Shown here one piece after another: positions 1 to 7,545 of a stretch of 12,800 nucleotides of DNA. Every line of letters begins with the position of its first letter. Within the stretch, counting starts at the first letter, position 1. Position numbers and translations under genes: made by a program. A model generated the notes under the pieces. That model made no database searches. It was not told the origin of the DNA and saw nothing but the letters and a program-made list of their open reading frames with translations. This stretch comes from Pedosphaera sp. (lineage in GTDB: Bacteria; Verrucomicrobiota; Verrucomicrobiae; Limisphaerales; Pedosphaeraceae). Location: NCBI GenBank assembly GCA_028293265.1, contig JAQGPB010000116.1, forward strand, positions 1-12,800. The letters run 5' to 3'.

Positions 1-3000
1 CACATGAAGATGTATTACGATGACCTGGCCTGCCGCACGACGGGCGACCGGGCGACGATGATCAAGCGTTATGTGGGCGAGGACCTTTCTTTCATGACGA
101 AGGAATCGGAGGTGGTGCAGTTGATCGAGGACCGCGCGGGGACGGGGCGGGCGGATCATTCGCAGGTTTTTGCCGATGGCTTCAACTCGATCCTGGACGG
201 GATCGGCTCCGGCGTGCTGGCGCACAAGGGGAAGGTTTATTACACCGACATCCCCAATCTGTGGATGCTGCAGGAGACGAATCACTCGGGAAAGGCGGAT
301 GCCCGCACTTCGTTGAGCTTTGGTTACGGCGTTCACTTCGGTTACACGGGCCATGATTTGCACGGCCTGCGCATCGGGCCGGATGGGAAGCTTTATTTCA
401 GCACGGGTGACCGCGGGCTGCATGTGACGACCAAGGAGGGGAAGGTTTTGGATTACCCGGACATGGGCTCGGTGTTGCGCTGCAACCTGGACGGGTCGGA
501 TTTGGAGGTTTTTGCGCAGGGGCTGCGGAATCCGCAGGAGCTGGCGTTTGACGATCATGGAAATCTTTTCACGGGCGACAACAATTGCGATCACGGCGAT
601 GCCGCGCGCATCGTGTATGTGGTCGAAAACGGCGACACCGGCTGGCGCATCGCGAATCAATTCAGCGAGACCACGGCGGCGGGAGTGTGGAACTCGGAAG
701 GACTCTGGCACCTGCAATTTCCCGAGCAGGCGGCCTACATCGTGCCGCCGGTGGCGCATCTGGCGGACGGCCCGTCGGGCCTGACGCATTATCCGGGGAC
801 TGGTTTTCCGGCGGCGTACCAGGACCATTTTTTCCTGTGTGATTTCCGGGGCGCGAGCGTGAACAGCGGCGTGCATTCGTTTGCGGTGAAGGAGAAGGGC
901 GCTGGCTTCGAGGTGGTGGATCACAACAAATTTTTTTGGGGCATTCTTTCCACCGACGCGGATTTCAGTCCGGACAGCCAGTTGTATGTCAGTGATTGGG
1001 TGCGCGGCTGGCCGCAGTCGGCGCTGGGCCGCATTTATCGGGTTTATGATCCGGAGGCGAACAAGAGCGCATTGGTGCAGGAGACAAAAAAAATCATTGC
1101 CGAGGGGATGGAAAAACGGTCGCCCGAGGAATTGGAAAATTTGCTGGCCCACGCCGACCAGCGGGTGCGGCAGGAAGCGCAGTTTGAAATGGTGGACCGC
1201 GCGCAGTCGGCGGGCTCCGTGCCGGAAGTCGGTCGGAAATATGTTGACGCCCTGACGCGTGTCGCGCTCAAGCACGCGAATCAGTTGGCGCGGTTGCACG
1301 CCATCTGGGGTTTGGGCCAGCTTGGTCGTTCGGCGAAGGACACGCTGAATCCAATTCTCCCGCTGCTCGGCGACAAGGATGAGGAAGTTCGTGCGCAAAC
1401 GGCGAAGGTGCTGGGTGACGACCGGTTGGCGGGGGCGTTCGCGGGGTTGACGAATTTGTTGACGGACGCGAGCCTGCGCGTGCGGTTTTTCGCGGCGCAA
1501 AGCCTCGGCAAGGTTGGCAATCCGGCCGCGGTGGGGCCGTTGCTGGCGATGTTGCGCGCGAATTATGACCAGGATGTTTTCCTGCGCCATGCGGGAGTCA
1601 TGGGTTTGGTCGGCACGGCGGACAAAGCCGCGTTGATTGAGGCCGGCAAGGCGGATTGGCGTTCGGAGCGGATGGCCGCGTTGCTTGTGATGCGGCGCAA
1701 GGAATATCCCGAGGTGGCGATGTTTCTGCATGACCCGGACCCGCTCATTGTTTTGGAGGCCGCGCGCGCGATCAATGATTTGCCGATCAAGCAGGCGTTG
1801 CCGGAATTGGCGGCGTTGATTGATCATCCCACCCCGATGGACATGCTGGACTGGCGCGTCGTCAACGCCAACTTCCGCATGGGCGGCGAAAAAAATGCGG
1901 TGGCGCTGGCGAATTTTGCCATGAACCCCAAGGCGTCGGAAACTCTCCGCGCCGAGGCGTTGCAGGATTTGGCCACATGGCCCAAGCCGTCCCCGCGCGA
2001 CCGCATCACCGGACTGTGGAAGCCGCTGCCAGCGCAAGATGGCCAGGTGGCGGTGAATGCCTTGCAACCGGCCATCGAGCAATTGGTGCAGACCGCGCCG
2101 GAGACAGTGCGGGTTTATGCAATCGTAACGACGGCGGAATTGGGAATGACAAACGCCGGGCCGGCGGTCGCGGCGGCGGCGGAAGACACGAAGGCTTCGT
2201 CGAAGGTCCGCATCGCGGCATTGCGGGTGTTGGCAAGACTCAGCAGCCCGCGCCTGCCGGAGGCGGTGAAAATGGCGATGGCGGACAGTGATGAGAATAT
2301 CCGCACTGAGGGAAATCGTTTGCAGGCGGAAATAAAGCCAAACGACGCCGTGGGGTCATTGACGGCGATTTTGGAAAAAGGAACCGTGCGGGAAAAGCAG
2401 TCGGCGTTTGCGACGTTGGGGACGTTGGAGGGGGAGGCGGCGGACAAACTGGCCGCCGACTGGCTCAACAAGTTGATGGCCGGAAATGCGCCGAAAGAGA
2501 TTCAATTTGATTTGTTGCAGGCCGCCGGCCGCCATCGGGCCTCCGAGCTGGTCAAGGAGAAGCTCAAGCAATACCAGGCCAGCCAATCCAAGGACGATGA
2601 GTTTGCCGGTTTTCGCGAAACGCTTTACGGCGGTGATGCCGAGGCGGGCCGGAAGATTTTCCTGGAACGGCCGGATGCCTCCTGCGTGCGCTGCCACAAG
2701 ATCAAGGGCGAGGGCGGCGAAGTGGGGCCGGAGCTGACCGGCATCATCACCCGCCATGACCGCGAGTATATTCTGGAATCAATTCTGTTCCCAAACAAAC
2801 AGATTGCGCCCGGTTTTGAAAGCATGATGGTGGAAATGAAAGCGGGGCAAACCTATGCGGGCATTGTCAAGAGCCAGACCGACCAGGAATTGAACCTGCT
2901 TTCCATCGAGGACAACGCCGTGGTGAAATTGAAGAAGGCCGAAATCAAATCCCAGATCAAGGGCCAGTCGCCAATGCCCGAAGGGATGGGCGCGATTCTT

Positions 3001-3051
3001 TCCAAGCAGGATCTTCGAAACCTGGTGGAATTTTTGGCGACCTTGAAATAA
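1..3051 (+). CDS. PVC-type haem-binding CxxCH protein (propeller, HEAT repeats, cytochrome c), 5'-partial
   Basis: The frame is open from position 1, so the ATG at 4 is probably internal; the signal peptide and first propeller part lie outside the window. Numbering from that ATG (1015 residues to the TAA): about 1-350 is a sugar-dehydrogenase-like six-bladed propeller, with the typical DLHGLRIGPDGKLYFS and GLRNPQELAFD stretches; about 375-870 is a helical array of HEAT-type repeats (for example LHAIWGLGQLG, VRFFAAQSLGKVG); about 875-1015 is a single-haem domain with C894-V-R-C897-H898 and a likely axial Met in SPMPEGMG (M991 or M995). Proteins of this architecture abound in Planctomycetota and Verrucomicrobiota (TIGR02604/TIGR02603-like) and are presumed to be exported dehydrogenases that pass electrons to the attached haem. 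Substrate unknown. Calling the family is safe; calling the reaction is not. Confidence 0.92.
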   Translation, partial: HMKMYYDDLACRTTGDRATMIKRYVGEDLSFMTKESEVVQLIEDRAGTGRADHSQVFADGFNSILDGIGSGVLAHKGKVYYTDIPNLWMLQETNHSGKADARTSLSFGYGVHFGYTGHDLHGLRIGPDGKLYFSTGDRGLHVTTKEGKVLDYPDMGSVLRCNLDGSDLEVFAQGLRNPQELAFDDHGNLFTGDNNCDHGDAARIVYVVENGDTGWRIANQFSETTAAGVWNSEGLWHLQFPEQAAYIVPPVAHLADGPSGLTHYPGTGFPAAYQDHFFLCDFRGASVNSGVHSFAVKEKGAGFEVVDHNKFFWGILSTDADFSPDSQLYVSDWVRGWPQSALGRIYRVYDPEANKSALVQETKKIIAEGMEKRSPEELENLLAHADQRVRQEAQFEMVDRAQSAGSVPEVGRKYVDALTRVALKHANQLARLHAIWGLGQLGRSAKDTLNPILPLLGDKDEEVRAQTAKVLGDDRLAGAFAGLTNLLTDASLRVRFFAAQSLGKVGNPAAVGPLLAMLRANYDQDVFLRHAGVMGLVGTADKAALIEAGKADWRSERMAALLVMRRKEYPEVAMFLHDPDPLIVLEAARAINDLPIKQALPELAALIDHPTPMDMLDWRVVNANFRMGGEKNAVALANFAMNPKASETLRAEALQDLATWPKPSPRDRITGLWKPLPAQDGQVAVNALQPAIEQLVQTAPETVRVYAIVTTAELGMTNAGPAVAAAAEDTKASSKVRIAALRVLARLSSPRLPEAVKMAMADSDENIRTEGNRLQAEIKPNDAVGSLTAILEKGTVREKQSAFATLGTLEGEAADKLAADWLNKLMAGNAPKEIQFDLLQAAGRHRASELVKEKLKQYQASQSKDDEFAGFRETLYGGDAEAGRKIFLERPDASCVRCHKIKGEGGEVGPELTGIITRHDREYILESILFPNKQIAPGFESMMVEMKAGQTYAGIVKSQTDQELNLLSIEDNAVVKLKKAEIKSQIKGQSPMPEGMGAILSKQDLRNLVEFLATLK

Positions 3052-3077
3052 TCCACGTCACCAAAGACCTCAGAAAA

Positions 3078-3096
3078 CCGGTGGTGTGGCCGCCGG
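3078..3096 (+). terminator. Weak hairpin after the haem protein gene
   Basis: CCGGTGG and CCGCCGG can form a 7-bp stem (one G-U pair) around a 5-nt loop, 27 bp after the stop codon. The bases after it (TCAAATTATT) are AT-rich but form no clean U-tract, so it is a poor intrinsic terminator; it may only protect the 3' end. Confidence 0.3.
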
Positions 3097-3345
3097 TCAA
3101 ATTATTCCAGTTAGTTAATAATACGGAACCTTGTCAGTATTTGTCCGAGTTGTCAGCTTTGGCTCCGGCGGGTATCAACACGCGGCCATGAGAACAATTT
3201 TCGTGGATTGACTGCAACCGTGTTTGGTAAAACGATCGGAAAAACTGATGGAATCTTTTGGAAAAGTTATGCGCGCAGAAGCCAGTGTCGCACGAAATGT
3301 CCGGCCAAATATGTCTTGTAATCGCCCGTTGCGCAGCCATAGACT

Positions 3346-3362
3346 GGCAAGTGGCTCTTGCC
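3346..3362 (+). promoter_or_regulatory. Hairpin abutting the start codon of the first kinase
   Basis: GGCAAG-tggct-CTTGCC is a perfect 6-bp stem with a 5-nt loop; a T3345-G3363 wobble can extend it. It ends one base before the ATG at 3364 and occupies the place where a ribosome binding site would be; no Shine-Dalgarno sequence is visible. It could limit initiation or be bound by a regulator. A stem this short can also arise by chance. Confidence 0.3.
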
Positions 3363-3363
3363 G

Positions 3364-5424
3364 ATGAAAACGCTATTAATTCTCGCGGAACATCCGGAGT
3401 TTGCCGAGACAATTCGGGCGGGGCTTAACCTCGAAAACTACCGGATCGTGCATTGCGGCAGTCTCGAAGAGGCCGAGCCGCTGCTGCATCGCGGCTTGCT
3501 GAGCGCCTGCATCATGGAACTGGAGTCCGCGGATGTCCGGGGCATGTGGGTGATCGAAAAGCTGCGCCGTCAATTGCCGCAATGCCCGCTTTTGGTTTAC
3601 ACCAGCGGTTCACCTTGGGAATGGGAGGAGGAAGCTTATCTCAAGGGCGTCGCTCATGTCCTGTCCAAGCCGGTCCGGGCGCGTTTGCTGAACAACCTGC
3701 TGGAACGAACCTTGAACAAAGCGGCTGCCAGCGGGCAAATGCCAGGCAGCAGTCCGGGCGTCACCTCGGCGGCCATGCGGCTTCCCGAGAGTGGAAAATC
3801 CAATCCGCAGATGACGCAGAATACTTCCCAAGCTCTGGAGGTGTTGCGGCATTTCTCCGCCATCCTGACGCATTCGCTGAATGCGGAGGCCATGCTCAAG
3901 AAATTTCTGCTGCTGCTGCGCGAAACCGTGGGGGTGAACCGCGCCGCCATTTTTCTGCGTGAACCGATGGCGGTGTTTGCCGGCGGAAAAGCCCCCGGCG
4001 AGGGTGGCCGCTGCCTGCGAAAGGCCTGCGCCATGGGCTTGCCCTCCGGATTGCTGGAACATTTTGAGCTTTCTTTTGAGGCGGGCATTGGCGGGCATAT
4101 TTTCCGTTCCGGCAGAATCCTCCGGCGCAACAGCGAGGAAGTCCGCGTGGACATGGAAATGCAGCAGGAATTTGAGCTGCTGGGCGCGCAGGTGGCCATT
4201 CCCATTCTTGACCGGGAAACGTTGATCGGCGTCGCCGTGTTCGATGGCCGCGTGACCGGCGAGCTCCTGCTGAACGGCGAACTGGAACTCATTTTCCATC
4301 TGCTGGAAGAACTGGCGCTGGCCGTCAAAAACATCTGGCTCCACGAGCAGCTTTCCACCAACCATGAGATGATGTCGGACATTTTCCGGCAATTGAGCAG
4401 CGCCTGTGTCGTGGTGGGGCAGGATTTGTCGGTCATTCACGCGAACAAGGCCGCCCGCGGCGCGTTCTCCAAATCCGCGCGCCGCAATGCCGAGTTCGAG
4501 TTCAGCGACCTGCCGCCGGCCCTGGGCAGCAAGGTCTATCAGGTGTTGAAAACCGGCACCGCGATTGCCCCGTTCAAATATCAGCCCGATGATTCGCCGA
4601 ACGCCATCTTCAACGTCAGTGTGGTTCCCTTCCAGAAGCATGGCTCGGTGCTGCCCGCATCCGCGCTTTTGATGGCCGAAGACCTGACGCAGGCCGAACA
4701 GCTCCGCAAGCTGGAAATGGAAGCCGCCAACCTCCGTCTTGTCACCACCATGGCGGACCGCCTGGCGCATGAAATCGGCAACGCCCTGGTGCCGCTTTCC
4801 ACCCACCAACAGCTGCTCAAAGAGCGGTACAAAGACCCCGAGTTTCGCGCCACGCTGGAAGAGGCGATGACCGACAGTGTCAAACGCGTCACCCGGCTCA
4901 TCAATCAAATGCGCTTCCTCGCCCGCGATTCTACGGCGTCCATGGAGGCCTTCCCCATGGAAAGCTTGATTGAGGACGCCTTCGAGGAAGCCCGGAAACA
5001 TCAGTCCGCAAAATCCTCGAAGCTCGATTACAAGAACGGCCTCAAGCCGATCATTGTAACCGGCGACCGGACCGCGCTCAAGCATGCCTTGTCTGAAGTC
5101 ATGCTCAACGCGCTCCAAGCCAATCCCGCCGATCCAAAAATCGGCGTGGCCATTCACTCGGATGCCAACGGCAACGGCACAGCCGACGTGCAGATCGAGA
5201 TCCAGGACAATGGTGCGGGCTTCAAGGCCGATCCGGCCCAGAAGATTCCCACGCCGTTCTTCACCACGCGCAATGTCGGCCTGGGCCTGGGCCTGACCGT
5301 CAGCCGCAAGATCATCGAACGGCACAATGGGAAGCTGGAAATTGTCACCTCCAAGAGCGGCGCTTCCGGCCTCGTGCGGATCACCCTTCCGCTCGCGCCC
5401 GCGGAAGAGTTTCACATCAACTGA
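3364..5424 (+). CDS. Soluble histidine kinase: degenerate receiver-GAF-PAS-HisKA-HATPase
   Basis: ATG at 3364 starts 686 residues; a TTG two codons earlier is less likely. Residues 1-118 have a receiver fold, but the acidic pair is A8/E9 and the phospho-acceptor Asp is E52 (IMELES); T80 and K102 are kept. It therefore probably cannot be phosphorylated, and E52 may mimic the active state. About 155-325 is a GAF domain and about 335-445 a PAS domain ending in a helical linker. The H-box is LAHEIGNALVPL with H469; the ATPase domain has N582 (MLNALQANP), D615 (DNGAGF) and a GLGLGL lid near 639-645. No membrane segment or signal peptide is seen, so it should sense an internal cue or partner in the cytoplasm. 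It lies 11 bp from the next kinase and is surely co-transcribed; the receiver there is an obvious phosphate acceptor. The stimulus is unknown. Confidence 0.9.
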   Translation: MKTLLILAEHPEFAETIRAGLNLENYRIVHCGSLEEAEPLLHRGLLSACIMELESADVRGMWVIEKLRRQLPQCPLLVYTSGSPWEWEEEAYLKGVAHVLSKPVRARLLNNLLERTLNKAAASGQMPGSSPGVTSAAMRLPESGKSNPQMTQNTSQALEVLRHFSAILTHSLNAEAMLKKFLLLLRETVGVNRAAIFLREPMAVFAGGKAPGEGGRCLRKACAMGLPSGLLEHFELSFEAGIGGHIFRSGRILRRNSEEVRVDMEMQQEFELLGAQVAIPILDRETLIGVAVFDGRVTGELLLNGELELIFHLLEELALAVKNIWLHEQLSTNHEMMSDIFRQLSSACVVVGQDLSVIHANKAARGAFSKSARRNAEFEFSDLPPALGSKVYQVLKTGTAIAPFKYQPDDSPNAIFNVSVVPFQKHGSVLPASALLMAEDLTQAEQLRKLEMEAANLRLVTTMADRLAHEIGNALVPLSTHQQLLKERYKDPEFRATLEEAMTDSVKRVTRLINQMRFLARDSTASMEAFPMESLIEDAFEEARKHQSAKSSKLDYKNGLKPIIVTGDRTALKHALSEVMLNALQANPADPKIGVAIHSDANGNGTADVQIEIQDNGAGFKADPAQKIPTPFFTTRNVGLGLGLTVSRKIIERHNGKLEIVTSKSGASGLVRITLPLAPAEEFHIN

Positions 5425-5435
5425 CACCCTCAGTC

Positions 5436-6686
5436 ATGCAACTACTCAACTCAGAACCACTGATCGCCCTCGCCCCGGTGCAAAAACGGACCTTGTTGAT
5501 TGTGGATGATGAGGAGGGGCCGCGCCAATCCTTGCGCGTCGTTTTCAAGGATGATTACAATCTGCTGATGGCCAATGACGGCGCGCGCGCCATCGAACTG
5601 GCCCGGCAAAACCGAATAGATGTGGTCATCACCGACATCCGCATGGTCGGCATGTCGGGAGTTGAACTGTTGGAGCAGCTCAAGGCCATTGACCCATCCA
5701 TCGAGGTCATCATGCTCACGGCCTACGAGACCGTGGACACGCTGCGGCTGGCGTTGCGGCTGGGCGCCTGTGATTACCTCAACAAGCCCTTCGACATCTC
5801 CACCATGCGCAAGGCCGTGGCGAACGCGGTGGAACGGCGCTCTCTGGGCGAAGAAATCCACAACAACACCCAGCAACTGGACGAACTGCAGAAGGAATTG
5901 CAGAACCAGAAAACCACCGAGCAGATCACCCGCACGCGCGGCGAAATTTACGCCAGCATCATCCACGACATCAACGGCCCGTTGACGGTCATTTCCGGCT
6001 TCATCCAGCTTATGAGCCAGCGCATTGGTGCGCACAGCCGCGTCGAGGGCGAAGACCTCGATTTCGTCAAGGACCGCCTCAAGACCATCACCCGCCAGGT
6101 CACCAATTGCATTGAAATTTCGCGCCGTTACCTGAGCTTCCTGCGGCAGAACGCGGACGAGACTCCGGCGGTGGGCGTCAACCAGATCCTGGCCGATCTG
6201 CACCAGCTCATCCGCGTCCATCCCAGCGTCAAGCAGAACGATTTCAGCATCACGCCGCTGGCCGAGGAGGCCACCGTGAAGATAAACGGCACCGATTTGA
6301 TCCAGATCCTGCTCAACCTCGCGGTCAATGCCTTCCAATGCACGCCCGAAAAACATTCCGTGCATGTTGCAGGCCGCCTCTTGCTGCAGCCGCTGGACCT
6401 TTCGAAAATTCCCGATGGCCCCGAGGACCGGCTGCTCAATCGCGAAGGTTTTCGGAACATCGCGCCGATGCTGGCCCTTTCGGTGAATGACACCGGCCCG
6501 GGCATCCCCGCCGAAATTCTGCCAAAGATTTTTGATCCTTACTTCACCACCAAGTCCGCCGCACAGGGCACCGGTTTGGGCTTGAACGTCGTGCACCGGC
6601 TCATCAAGGAAGCGAAAGCTTCACTGCACGTCAAATCCAAGGCCGGGAGCGGCACCACCTTCACCATCTACCTGCCGACCGCCTGA
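5436..6686 (+). CDS. Soluble receiver-histidine kinase (REC-HisKA-HATPase)
   Basis: 416 residues from ATG 5436, second gene of the kinase pair, with no clear Shine-Dalgarno sequence. Residues 18-135 form an intact receiver: D24/D25, phospho-acceptor D67 (VITDIRM), T95 and K117 (LNKPF). A Gln/Glu-rich helix, probably coiled coil (about 135-170), leads to the dimerisation/phospho-acceptor helix with H177 (IIHDINGPLTVISG). The ATPase domain shows N298 (NLAVNAFQ), D352 (NDTGPGI), the FDPYFTTK box and G378-x-G380-x-G382. No transmembrane or DNA-binding segment. Receiver-first kinases usually act inside relays, where the state of the receiver controls the attached kinase. The likely donor is the upstream kinase; the final output is not encoded here, so it must act on a response regulator elsewhere. 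Confidence 0.92.
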   Translation: MQLLNSEPLIALAPVQKRTLLIVDDEEGPRQSLRVVFKDDYNLLMANDGARAIELARQNRIDVVITDIRMVGMSGVELLEQLKAIDPSIEVIMLTAYETVDTLRLALRLGACDYLNKPFDISTMRKAVANAVERRSLGEEIHNNTQQLDELQKELQNQKTTEQITRTRGEIYASIIHDINGPLTVISGFIQLMSQRIGAHSRVEGEDLDFVKDRLKTITRQVTNCIEISRRYLSFLRQNADETPAVGVNQILADLHQLIRVHPSVKQNDFSITPLAEEATVKINGTDLIQILLNLAVNAFQCTPEKHSVHVAGRLLLQPLDLSKIPDGPEDRLLNREGFRNIAPMLALSVNDTGPGIPAEILPKIFDPYFTTKSAAQGTGLGLNVVHRLIKEAKASLHVKSKAGSGTTFTIYLPTA

Positions 6687-6736
6687 CCCCGTGATTTTCG
6701 GCATCCGGCGTTTTCTCTGCGATAATCGCTGCTGTG

Positions 6737-6957
6737 TCATTTTTCAGGCAGGCCCTGGCGCCGTGAAATGATTTTTTGCTCGACGTTTTGGATGTAGTCC
6801 GCCGCGTCTTTTTGTTCGAAGAGTTTCTGATGGTTGCTAATGAGTGCGCCGTGATATTCCTTTGACGTGGTGGCGAGATCGCACCTCAAGGTTGTCCAAG
6901 CATTGTGCCAGAAGAATCTTTTGTTACGAGTCAAAAAAACAACATTCCTGTTTAAAG
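6737..6957 (-). pseudogene. Possible 3' remnant of an unknown gene
   Basis: The minus-strand frame ending at the TGA at 6737-6739 gives a hydrophilic, natural-looking C-terminal tail (segments LATTSKEYHGALISN and DAADYIQNVEQKI), probably helical. Upstream, from about 6960, the same frame continues only through palindromic repeat sequence to an ATG at 7270, and no in-frame ATG lies inside the plausible part. I read it as the end of a gene whose front was replaced by repeat elements. I do not recognise the family. It could also be non-coding sequence that is open by chance. Confidence 0.25.
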
Positions 6958-6988
6958 GTGCGCAGCTTGACGCTGTCCTCAAGCATTG

Positions 6989-7122
6989 GCCCCGAAGGGG
7001 TAAAAACGTGAATAGCCGCAGGTGCAACCTGCGGATGGCCGCCGCAAAGATTTGTCCGGCCCTGCAAGGGCCGAACTGATGGTTTGGCGCCCCTTCCGCG
7101 GGCAGGCGCCCACGGCTATTCA
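6989..7122. repeat. Nested palindromic (MITE/REP-like) element
   Basis: Ends are a perfect 10-bp inverted repeat, TGAATAGCCG (7009-7018) and CGGCTATTCA (7113-7122); similarity extends outward, with AAAAC beside the left copy and GTTTT beside the right one. Inside are CCGCAGGTgcaACCTGCGG (7016-7034), CGGCCCTgcaAGGGCCG (7057-7073), and a GGCGCC pair at 7086-7091 and 7105-7110. A CCCCgaaGGGG hairpin precedes it. Such stacked GC hairpins with 3-nt loops are typical of dispersed non-coding repeats in PVC genomes. No transposase is present, so if mobile it would depend on enzymes from elsewhere. Confidence 0.65.
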
Positions 7123-7160
7123 TGTTTTGCCACTGCGTGGCTGAGAACAGTATCAAGGGC

Positions 7161-7206
7161 ACGTTGCCCAATCCCCGGAGCGCGGGTCTGTGACCCGCAG
7201 CAACGT
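7161..7206. repeat. Second nested hairpin repeat
   Basis: Outer arms ACGTTGC (7161-7167) and GCAACGT (7200-7206) pair perfectly and enclose GCGGGTCtgtGACCCGC (7182-7198), a 7-bp stem with a 3-nt loop. The design, a short GC hairpin inside a longer inverted repeat, resembles the element 40 bp upstream but the sequence differs, so this is probably a second repeat family. In RNA it would fold as a stable branched structure. Confidence 0.55.
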
Positions 7207-7391
7207 GAAAACTTGCGCTGGGCCAGGCATTTGCCAAGGCCGTTCGCCCGCCTATGGATTCTTTCTCCATGTTTTCGCTTTGGGCAACACGCCCTCAAGA
7301 CGCGCCCCCGCCAAGCGGCGTGAATTACAAATCTGCGGCAGTAACTGGATGGTAAAAGACGGGGAGAGCCGCAGCCCATACATATATACGA

Positions 7392-7405
7392 TACATGATC
7401 ATGTA
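7392..7405. promoter_or_regulatory. 14-nt perfect palindrome upstream of the hydrolase pair
   Basis: TACATGATCATGTA is a perfect two-fold palindrome in an AT-rich patch about 140 bp before the CHAP gene start. It is unlike the GC-rich repeat hairpins beside it and is a plausible site for a dimeric regulator. No second copy or clear promoter boxes support it. Confidence 0.3.
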
Positions 7406-7523
7406 ATAGTAAGGGTCTGCGGACTACACTAGCATCGCCCTCCATCAGCTTGCTGACATCTGGCCCGCTCCACGCCGATGTTCAGGTTCATTGCAGCGTC
7501 AACGTTAACTTAGTCAGCCATAA

Positions 7524-7538
7524 AACGTCCCTTGCAGC
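7524..7538 (+). other. 15-nt word shared by the leaders of both hydrolase genes, copy 1
   Basis: AACGTCCCTTGCAGC matches AACGACCCTTGCAGC at 9293-9307 at 14 of 15 positions. Copy 1 ends 7 nt before its ATG, copy 2 35 nt before its own. A further TTGCAGC is at 7491. It may be a leftover of the duplication or a shared control site; the unequal spacing argues against a ribosome site. Confidence 0.35.
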
Positions 7539-7545
7539 TCATGCT

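Larger units (their letters stand above)
3052..3363. other. Gene-free spacer between haem protein and kinase pair
   Basis: No convincing gene. The only reading frame here (minus strand, 3134-3412) runs into the kinase gene and has no recognisable domain. The spacer holds a weak hairpin just after the upstream stop, three TTGTC words spaced about one helical turn apart (3131, 3141, 3150), a TTGACT word at 3208 that could be a -35 box but lacks a good -10 partner, and a hairpin abutting the kinase start codon. The promoter of the kinase operon should lie here but cannot be placed with confidence. Confidence 0.5.
6687..7545. other. Repeat-rich region without an intact gene
   Basis: About 860 bp lie between the kinase operon and the secreted hydrolases. 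From left to right it holds a minus-strand coding remnant (6737-6957), a nested palindromic element (6989-7122), a second nested hairpin (7161-7206), inverted words CACGCC/GGCGTG (7288-7293 and 7317-7322) and CTGCGG/CCGCAG (7333-7338 and 7369-7374), an AT-rich patch with a 14-nt palindrome (7392-7405), and the leader of the hydrolase gene. Short reading frames across it are chimeras of repeat sequence. No clear terminator follows the kinase operon. The hydrolase promoter must lie here; TACACT at 7425-7430 is -10-like but has no good -35. Confidence 0.6.

Noticed and set aside
3345..3362. Sigma-54-like TGGCA...TTGC sequence
   Set aside because: The GG and GC are 12 nt apart instead of 10, and the sequence abuts the start codon; it is better explained as a hairpin.
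3134..3412. 92-codon minus-strand frame before the kinase operon
   Set aside because: It overlaps the kinase start and has no recognisable features.
3610..5427. 605-codon open frame antisense to the first kinase
   Set aside because: The sense frame has full kinase motifs; the antisense product is low-complexity, without domains, and is the usual mirror effect of GC-rich codon bias.
5451..6596. 381-codon open frame antisense to the second kinase
   Set aside because: Same mirror effect; the sense strand has intact receiver and kinase motifs.
6737..7270. 177-codon minus-strand frame as a complete gene
   Set aside because: Its first two thirds translate palindromic repeats; only the tail is protein-like, so it is listed as a possible remnant.
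7450..7545. Upstream TTG start adding 32 residues to the CHAP protein
   Set aside because: It would place a non-signal-like segment before a well-formed Sec signal peptide; ATG 7546 fits better.
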